From: Echinometra lucunter
Lineage: Eukaryota; Echinodermata; Echinoidea; Camarodonta; Echinometridae
Direction: 5' to 3'
DNA length: 64,000 nt
NCBI GenBank assembly: GCA_029962745.1
Contig: CM057156.1
Location: forward strand, 1,836,559-1,900,558
Within the stretch, counting starts at the first letter, position 1, and each line of letters starts with the position of its first letter. Shown piece after piece: positions 58,901 through 64,000 of this stretch. Both the position numbers and the translations under genes were made by a program. The notes beneath the pieces were generated by a model, which had not been told where the DNA came from, did not search any database, and saw only the letters and a program-made list of their open reading frames with translations.

Positions 58901-61900
58901 CTACCTTCTTTTCTAGCTTTCTGTATGTTGTTTTATCTTTCGTCAAACTTGGTGTGAAAGCAACAGCAGAATCATGATTGAGATCTCCGTTGCGTTCAAT
59001 CGATTTTTAGCGACCGTGGTTCTGCAGAATCATGATTCAAAACGCACCTTTTTCACCATTTCATGTTTGCGTTTTGAAAGACGTTTATTTTTACGACCTG
59101 CGAAAAATCGATTGAACGCAACTATGGTTTAAACTAAACGTCTTTGAAAACCATGATTCTAGGGTGAAAAATGGTCGCTTGAACGCAGCCTTAGATCTTC
59201 CCTCAAAATAACAAAAAAGGAATGTTAATTTCTTGTTAATGGGGAAAAGTGAAAAAGAAATTTCAGTGGAATTAATGAAGCATCTTATGTGAAGGGACGT
59301 GTTTTCCAATTCAGTGATGTGTATGTCCCATAATATCCCAGCGAGCATACACTGTACATGCAGCGTTATGTGCAACACACACCACAGTACATTGCACATG
59401 AACCCACATACACATACTGATCCTCACACTTGTCAATTTGAGGTTTGAATTCAAAATGTTGTAAAGGTTCAAAAGGATTGGGGATAGTTTTTCATTTCTT
59501 ACCAGAAAGATGCAAAGCCTATGACTATGATATTTCATACACATGATCAGTATGGTATACTGTTCGACCCTCATAAGTTTCATTAGGTTCCTGAAAATTT
59601 GCAAATGGGATCCACTACCTTTAAACCTCCTTTGTGGATTCGGGCCAAGGTGTCCTGGAGTAGTATCATGAAGGGGCGGGGAGGGGAGCTAGCATGTGAC
59701 TCTTAGATCCATTCTGCAGTGATGCAGTGCACTGTCCAACCTTCCGATTGAGTACTGTATCCCTCAAAACCTTCTTCCTCTTCTTCCATTGCTCAGGTGT
59801 GTTGAAGCACAACCGCGAAGGAGGACCAGTGCGTGACTCCAGGATGCCCTCCGAGCATACCGGTAGAGGGGTACTTCCTGAGGCCATCCCTCCTCCGTTT
59901 GGGGTGATGCCCGGGATGGTAGGATCAGACTACGGTGGGCGCAGGTCTAGCCCTGTATTGGACAGTCCTGTACATCAGGTAACGGTTCATATGGGTCAGT
60001 GAATTTCTGGAAAGTCAGGGAATTGGAAATTCTTTTTTCCAGAAGCAGAAAGTCAGGGGAAAGTCAGGGAATTTGTCAATTTCTTCTGGAAAGTCATGGA
60101 AAATCATTTATTCGAGATATTTTTCATGTAAATAAATTTGTGCTCCGGCCAGCCCTGCTTTCATGGCACTCAGATCAGCTTTGAAACTCTTTTAATCAGC
60201 ATGTTTTTTATATAAGTTTTGCATCACATGTGATTGATGAGTCATGGAAATTTTCATTTTTTTACCCTGGAAAGTCATGGAATTATGAAAATGCATAAGT
60301 GTATGAACCCTGGGTAAGCACTGCCTTTATCTTGCTCCAGTATGGAAGAAGATATGTGGTATGTAGGAAAATGGAAGGTAGTTGTCTTTAATACCACAAG
60401 AACATCACAACCTTTTCTTTCTTTTCAAGGAAAATCAGGGCTGGTATTCAATTCAATTCTTAAGTCAGAAATATGAATATTTTACTTAGCTTTTTTACTT
60501 AGATAAAATACTTAGCAAATTGTGGTATTCAGTTCAATATTTTGGCTAAGTATTTTACTCTAAATCTAAGACACCTACCTAGGAGACTTAAGCCAATTAT
60601 TTTGGAGGCCTTGATTGGCAGGCATGGGTTTTTATATGCAGTAATCATGAGCTGCGCAGAATTATATCATGGCGTATTCAAGCGTATTTGATGCGACATG
60701 TTAATTGCGCGTTGAAAATAAGACGTCACAATGCTTATCATTAAGAATTTTGGCTTAAATTTGGCTTACTAAAAGAAAATTCAAAGTACTGAAATGAATA
60801 CAACTTAAGCAAATTTCTTAGCCAAGTAAAATACTTAGTAAAAGTTTTACTTAATCCAAGTATTGAATTGAATACCGGCCCAGGGTTCTCACTAGAAAAA
60901 AATCCACACACAGTTCCCCCTTCCGCGCAAAGGGCAGAATTTTCGGAAATGTTACAAAATAACCCCCTAATGGTAGGTGTGGCGGCAGTATATGCCATAG
61001 CAAAAGGATGAAAAATACTTCTTGGTGAGCAGGAGTTGTCTACTAATGGCATAGTAGCCCAAATACATTGCCAAAAAACAAAACAGTCAGTGGCATTTAT
61101 CATTAATGTTAAGAATATATACTCTAATATTTTTATGCATCCGCCCGCCGTAGTTGGTTGCCGGAGGCATTATGTTTTCGGGTTGTCCGTCCGTCCGTCC
61201 GTCCATCCCGTTTTTGTTCTCGCGATAACTCAACAACCATTTGATGGATCAAATTCAAACTTGGCTGATGTATGCAATACGGAGGGACAATGATCTGATT
61301 AGATTTTGGGGTCTCAAGATCAAAGGTCAAAGGTCATAGAAGTCATGTACATAGAAATGGTTCGTTCTCGCAATAACTCAACAACCATTTGACAGATCAA
61401 CTTCAAACTTGGCACATGTATTCAAATGGGAGGGACAATGATCTGATTAGGTATTTGGGTCTCAAGGTTAAAGGTCAAAGGTCATAGAGGTCATTATATA
61501 CATGAAAATTGCTGTTCTTACGATAACTTGACAACTCTGTAACAGTTCAACTTTAAACGTGGCTCATGTATGCATATGTAAGGTCTCTCATAATGGTCTC
61601 ATTAGATTTGGGGGTCACAAGGTCAAAGTTCAAGGTCAAAGATGTCATTTTATACATGAAAATAAATAAATCAACATGAATGTGCCATATATTTCCTATC
61701 TGGCAATGGCGGAGGCATAAATTTCGACCGTGCGTGGTCGAGGATTCATCTACTTTTACCCTTGTCGCCACGCATGGTGCAGCAATTTCACACATGGTTC
61801 TTCCTTGTCTGAAATCCTGTACGCATGGTATTGAAACCATGGGTGTTATGTACTGCAGAGAACCTTAGTGAAAATCATGAACCTTATGATGATGTTGATT

Positions 61901-63914
61901 AATGAAGAGGAAGTTAGATTCTCATTACTTCTATTGTGTGTGGTGTGAAGCTGTATGTAATCTAACATCTTAAATTATGCATTAATGTTACTTCTTGATC
62001 ATACATAATATTGGTGTAATTATATTTGGAATCTTTAATTTTTCATTAAAAAATGAATTATTCATTTTTTCCCCCTCTGTTATGTTATTCCTATTTTCTC
62101 TATCTCTCTCTTTCTTTCTTACACTTGCTCTGTTCTTGTGTTGTTGATATGCATTTTCTCTCCGTTTAATTCATCTCCTTGTCCTGTTTGTCAGTGTCGG
62201 TTCTCTGTTTTCAAAATCACTTTCATTCCATTATCTCCCATATTTGACTTTGTCATGCATAGCTGAGCAAGTGGAATTGGTCCTGTGTCTTGGAGAACAT
62301 GACAAGCCTTGTGATAAGAAGCATCACCAAGCATGCCGAAGACATGTTGAAAGCAAGCTTTGATCAAGAAGAAGATAAGATGAAGAAAGACAAGAAAGTT
62401 CAGGCTGCATTCTGTGGTAAGTGCTATGATTGTGAAGTGGGAATGTGTTTGGATGTGAAATATTGTATTTGCTGTATAATGTAATTAGAGGCAAGGTCAC
62501 AATAGGGAATTTGTTGTTGTTGTTTTTTTTTGGAGAGAGATACTGTATCCTGCAGGGTTAATAACGTGGTAAGTCACAAGGTTGCAGCGGGAATGTTTTT
62601 AAATCGGATATACTGCACAGGCTGTATGCTGCAGTAAATGCAATGATGACAGTTGAAAGGTGTGGCAATAAAGTGGTAAGGGTACATGTTGAATCACAAA
62701 ATAGCACTCTGATTAGAATTTTGCCTCACAATACTGTAAATGAGAAATGCAAACTTTGTCCAAGTAGGCTGTATGGGATTACCATGGGAAGGTGCTGTAT
62801 TTTGTTTTTATAGACATTTGTACCTTGTATTCTTGAATCAACAGAATATGGGGAAATCCACAACATATGGGACACAGAGCTCAAAATTTGAAGTTGCGCT
62901 GTGCCCTGTTAATTCCAAATAAAAGTCTAAAATCACTACAGAGTCTTCTTTTTGTTACAATTAAACATTTAAGATTAAAAAATTTGCAATTCGACCTTCC
63001 TACGGAGAATAACATAAACAAACAAAAAATTGCACATGTCATATAGGACTATGATCAGGGAAAAGTCTTGAAATGCCTCTTATTCTGAGATTTACTCACT
63101 TTTCTCAGATCATTTTCATTTAATTGATTTGAATGGATTACTTTAAGAGATCTTGGGTAGTTAACACTAATGAAAATGTTCAAAACCTACGCTGAATTTA
63201 AGCGTAATGTCAGTTACCAACATGTCTTCAGTAAATTTTTCATGGCACTAGAACAAATTATTCAAATGGCTCACTATTTTGCACATCTCTTCCCAGGAAC
63301 CCAGGTGTAATGTCATATGAATTACATAATCCCTACAAGTGTGAGACATGAGATATATAAATTTGATTCAACACCATCATTTTCCATGTCTTTTTGCATA
63401 ATGTCAGTTACCGGCCCCTTTTTCGCTTGCTGTGTGATAATAAATGCAGTTTGAGATAAAAACTGTCCATGTGTTTATTCCCCATTATCAACTTATTTAT
63501 CTATAGTAATTAAAAGCCGAAGCAAGTGTCATTCACATAACTACAATATAAACAATACCACTAGTACTCTATCTTGGTAACGTCAGTTACCTTGGAATTG
63601 CCCATATATATATATTACCTATCTTGATCATGATACTCTTTCTTATAGTGTCAAATCATTTTAGTGTTATACAAAAGTATGGATACTTAAATATTACATT
63701 CTGTTATCTTACAGTGTATGTAACTATATTTTATCATGTCCTTAAGCCCTTCTTATAAACATTGCTAATAGTTTTGGAATATATAGCCTTGAATTCTTCT
63801 CTTCCTTTCTTAATAGAAGTATGAAACGTGAGTTATCGTAAGCCCTAATTTTCTCCTTCTTTTTTTTCAGATGTTTCCAAAGATCATGTAGCTCAACCTT
63901 ATTTGATTTGTCAG
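49854..63914 (+). CDS. KIAA0825: KIAA0825 homologue (DUF4495-type), 5' part, nine exons
   Basis: Nine exons (49854-49986, 51120-51291, 51874-52038, 52804-53016, 54201-54591, 55113-55271, 59797-59978, 62263-62416, 63871-63914) with GT/AG borders join in phase into about 537 codons without a stop. I recognise the homology from memory of human KIAA0825 (C5orf36). Parallels are the VITDIDEQ segment, LWEEIRSRLKRYFLDKL, IECLQSLCILYPIKEV and AVQEIYLSQLQEEV, in the same order. The human protein is about 1,275 residues, so less than half is present and the gene continues past the right edge. Its molecular role is unknown; human variants cause postaxial polydactyly. No signal peptide or membrane segment is visible, and the helical, Glu/Lys-rich composition suggests an intracellular protein. 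Exons before 49854 are not certain. Confidence 0.85.
50041..50075 (+). repeat. (GA)n microsatellite
   Basis: A GA run in the intron after exon A. Confidence 0.9.
50437..50799. mobile_element. GGCCAGAATTCACAAAGG foldback MITE (copy 2)
   Basis: Counterpart of 40972-41332, in the intron between exons A and B. Confidence 0.88.
51120..51291 (+). CDS. KIAA0825: KIAA0825-like exon B
   Basis: 172 nt, enters in phase 2 (completing AAG) and leaves in phase 0 before GTGAGT. The acceptor is ATCAAG here and ATCTAG in copy 1. The product is a polar, probably helical segment beginning IEETLQKLVQATNSL and containing a Cys pair (ECACL). Confidence 0.88.
51874..52038 (+). CDS. KIAA0825: KIAA0825-like exon C
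   Basis: 165 nt, 55 codons, phase 0 at both ends, acceptor CAATAG and donor GTAAAC. It contains FEQLLGLASHEGLGLP and a Ser/Ile-rich stretch. Together with the next exon it parallels the human segment that leads into the WDDIRLHLRRF motif. Confidence 0.9.
52258..52440 (+). repeat. dispersed repeat fragment (GCCTCGTTTCATAAAACTCG)
   Basis: Starts near CCAGGGCCTCGTTTCATAAA and contains CGTTATCAATAACAAGTTG and ATTGGCTGAGAGCAAAT. It resembles a dispersed repeat, but only one copy besides its duplicate (42772-42960) is in the window, so the boundaries are uncertain. Confidence 0.4.
52445..52641 (-). mobile_element. CCGGTATTCTGAAAA foldback MITE, copy 2
   Basis: Ends CAGAGCCGGTATTCTGAAAA and its complement, with TACAT repeated at 52440-52444 and 52642-52646 as a likely 5-bp target duplication. 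The interior is the reverse of that at 5395-5593. The first 13 bases are the end of the 9-kb repeat, so copy 1 breaks off inside this element. It lies in the intron between exons C and D. Confidence 0.85.
52804..53016 (+). CDS. KIAA0825: KIAA0825-like exon D
   Basis: 213 nt, 71 codons, phase 0 at both ends, acceptor CTGCCAG and donor GTAATG. It carries the best conserved block: LWEEIRSRLKRYFLDKL and IECLQSLCILYPIKEVW, which line up with WDDIRLHLRRFLVSKL and QCLQQLLFLYPESEV of human KIAA0825. An extra PGEWIGPLSKSRQ segment separates them. Confidence 0.93.
53104..53270. mobile_element. foldback MITE related to 40972-41332
   Basis: The left end GGATTCACAAAAGAGGTTTA is mirrored by TAAACCTCTTTTGTGAATTCC on the right. 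It is shorter (167 bp) than its relative, with a different core (AGATAATTGGACTAGATTCTG). It lies just after exon D. Confidence 0.82.
53433..54089 (+). repeat. CCGGAGGCATTATG repeat with internal ~140-bp monomers, copy R1
   Basis: The left end TTTTTATGCCTCTGCC and right end GGCGGAGGCATAAAT are inverted relative to each other. TCCGTCCGTCCGT follows the left end. Between are three to four diverged monomers, each with CATTTGACAGATCAACTTCA, AACTTGGCTC, TGTATGCATATGG, GGGACAATGATCTGATTAGA and AAGGTCAAAGGTCA. Further copies are at 55701-56859 and 61128-61752. Frames through it are not genes. Confidence 0.88.
54201..54591 (+). CDS. KIAA0825: KIAA0825-like exon E
   Basis: 391 nt, acceptor TATACAG, donor GTAAAG, leaving in phase 1. 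It encodes 130 residues. The first half is VASFLREN then LQSIADKLQRLTPHFHVMLE. Next is FLQAVQEIYLSQLQEEVASM, which parallels the human FIKETYLDTVTEEMAKFL. The last part is a Gly/Ser/Lys-rich, probably disordered tail. It is GC-richer than its surroundings, as expected of coding sequence. Confidence 0.93.
55113..55271 (+). CDS. KIAA0825: KIAA0825-like exon F
   Basis: 159 nt, acceptor GCAATCAG, donor GTCAGT, phase 1 in and out. It encodes SILMSQDDIRHYMTIVTLLH then DLNQRLCQLSQHATWEGAPL, a helical segment followed by a basic Gly-rich end. I infer that it corresponds to the human segment around LDKVEFLSQLIKSF. Confidence 0.85.
55701..56859 (+). repeat. CCGGAGGCATTATG repeat, expanded copy R2
   Basis: Same family and orientation as 53433-54089, with about seven monomers of roughly 140 bases. 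It lies in the intron between exons F and G. The left part lacks the long TCCGTCCG run seen in R1 and R3. Confidence 0.88.
56905..57055 (-). mobile_element. tRNA-derived SINE, minus orientation
   Basis: On the minus strand an A-box-like GTCAGTGGTGTAGC and a B-box GGTTCAATCC lie about 45 bases apart. They are followed by the SINE body (CCTTGAACAAGGTATTTTAC, CAACCCAGGTGTAACTGGGT). It is intronic between exons F and G. Confidence 0.72.
57056..58170. other. intron sequence, mostly unclassified
   Basis: About 57953-58025 (GTTTAAACCATAGGATGCTT, TTTTTATATGCG, ATCTGGTCCAATTATG) is a relic of the element at 53104-53270 in reverse. The rest shows no feature. Confidence 0.5.
58177..59194. mobile_element. 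foldback element with captured minisatellite
   Basis: The left end TTAGGGTGCGTTCAAACGAT is mirrored by GTCGCTTGAACGCAGCCTTAG on the right. Inner blocks GTTCAATCGATTTTTAGCG and CGAAAAATCGATTGAACGCA repeat the theme. The core is a pyrimidine-rich minisatellite (58383-58950). It is intronic between exons F and G. Confidence 0.78.
58383..58950 (+). repeat. pyrimidine minisatellite TTATGTTATTCTTTGTTTTCC
   Basis: Degenerate units of roughly 50-60 bases contain CTTATGTTATTCTTTG, TTTTCCTTCTATCTTCTTTTC and CATCTTTCC. Three overlapping Phe/Ser/Leu-rich frames (58457-58977) are artefacts. Confidence 0.85.
59195..59796. other. intron sequence with relic MITE end
   Basis: 59619-59646 (TTTAAACCTCCTTTGTGGAT then TCGGGCC) is a solo end of the 40972/53104 foldback family. 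Nothing else is recognised. Confidence 0.5.
59797..59978 (+). CDS. KIAA0825: KIAA0825-like exon G (Pro/Gly/Arg-rich)
   Basis: 182 nt, acceptor TTGCTCAG, donor GTAACG, phase 1 in and phase 0 out. It encodes a low-complexity, probably disordered segment rich in Gly, Pro, Arg and Ser (REGGPVRDSRMPSEH, AIPPPFGVMPGMVG). I do not recall a matching human segment, so it may be a lineage-specific linker. The phase fit with both neighbours supports it as a real exon. Confidence 0.8.
59995..60315 (+). repeat. GGAAAGTCAGGGAATT dispersed repeat
   Basis: CTGGAAAGTCAGGGAATT, GAAAGTCAGGGGAAAGTC, CTGGAAAGTCATGGAAAATC and CTGGAAAGTCATGGAATTAT recur within 300 bases, ending near GTGTATGAACCCTGGG. The tandem arrangement indicates a dispersed repeat of unknown class. 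Confidence 0.65.
60438..60881. mobile_element. GGGCTGGTATTCAATTCAAT foldback MITE
   Basis: The left end GGGCTGGTATTCAATTCAAT is mirrored by ATTGAATTGAATACCGGCCC on the right. TTTTACTTAG and CTAAGTAAAATAC-type blocks pair inside. It is 444 bp, intronic between exons G and H. Confidence 0.85.
61128..61752 (+). repeat. CCGGAGGCATTATG repeat, copy R3
   Basis: Same family and orientation as 53433-54089, with TCCGTCCGTCCGTCC near the left end and about three to four monomers. The left end TTTTTATGCATCCGCC and right end GGCGGAGGCATAAATTTCG are inverted. Confidence 0.88.
62263..62416 (+). CDS. KIAA0825: KIAA0825-like exon H
   Basis: 154 nt, acceptor GCATAG, donor GTAAGT, phase 0 in and phase 1 out. 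It encodes LSKWNWSCVLENMTSLVIRS then ITKHAEDMLKASFDQEEDKM and a Lys-rich end: an amphipathic helix followed by a charged segment. Confidence 0.85.
62417..63870. other. intron sequence, unclassified
   Basis: AT-rich intron between exons H and I. GTCAGTTACC occurs three times (about 63209, 63404 and 63582), suggesting a degraded repeat. No other feature is seen. Confidence 0.5.
63871..63914 (+). CDS. KIAA0825: KIAA0825-like exon I (short)
   Basis: 44 nt between a strong polypyrimidine acceptor (TTTTTTTTCAG) and a perfect GTAAGT donor. It enters in phase 1 and leaves in phase 0, encoding DVSKDHVAQPYLICQ with the split codon. Its short length makes it less certain than the others, but splice sites and phase agree. 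The gene continues beyond the window. Confidence 0.7.
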
Positions 63915-64000
63915 GTAAGTTTGTTAGAAAAAGTTTATCTTTACAACTGTAGCTTTAGTGATTTTTTTTATTCTGTTTGTCACTGAATCCTTCCATTCAT

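Overview
Organism and general character. This is animal nuclear DNA, not bacterial. It is AT-rich, has no operons, and is built of introns, intergenic sequence and very many short inverted-repeat elements. The only well supported protein gene is split into small exons with matching phases and GT/AG borders. tRNA-derived SINEs, hAT-like and piggyBac-like non-autonomous elements, and the recurrent motif TACATGTACA suggest a marine invertebrate deuterostome, most likely an echinoderm such as a sea urchin. The species call is inference. A 500-base run of N (42983-43482) shows this is a scaffold from a draft assembly.

Layout. 1-33915 has no convincing gene apart from one weak minus-strand terminal-exon candidate at 29304-29603. 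It is filled with foldback/MITE elements, several with exact 8-bp target duplications. Others are piggyBac-like elements with TTAA borders, tRNA-derived SINEs, minisatellites, and a small tandem duplication (31588-33109) in which only one unit carries a hAT-like insertion. 33916-42982 and 43483-52457 are two nearly identical 9-kb copies in direct orientation, ending exactly at the two edges of the N gap. They are most easily explained as a false (haplotype or unpolished-contig) duplication. Each copy holds a GC-rich putative promoter/first exon and the first three recognisable coding exons of the gene. 52458-64000 continues the gene with six further exons separated by repeat-filled introns.

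The gene. Nine consecutive plus-strand exons (49854-63914, about 537 codons, phases all consistent) encode the N-terminal part of a protein that I recognise, from memory of the human sequence, as the homologue of KIAA0825 (C5orf36; DUF4495 family). This is an uncharacterised intracellular protein genetically linked to limb/digit patterning in humans. The gene runs off the right edge. Exon A of the first 9-kb copy has a one-base insertion that breaks the frame, whereas the second copy is intact, so the second copy should be used for the gene model.

Repeats. The main theme of the window is the density of inverted-repeat elements. At least fifteen different ones are described below. Some are nested and at least three carry pyrimidine-rich internal minisatellites.
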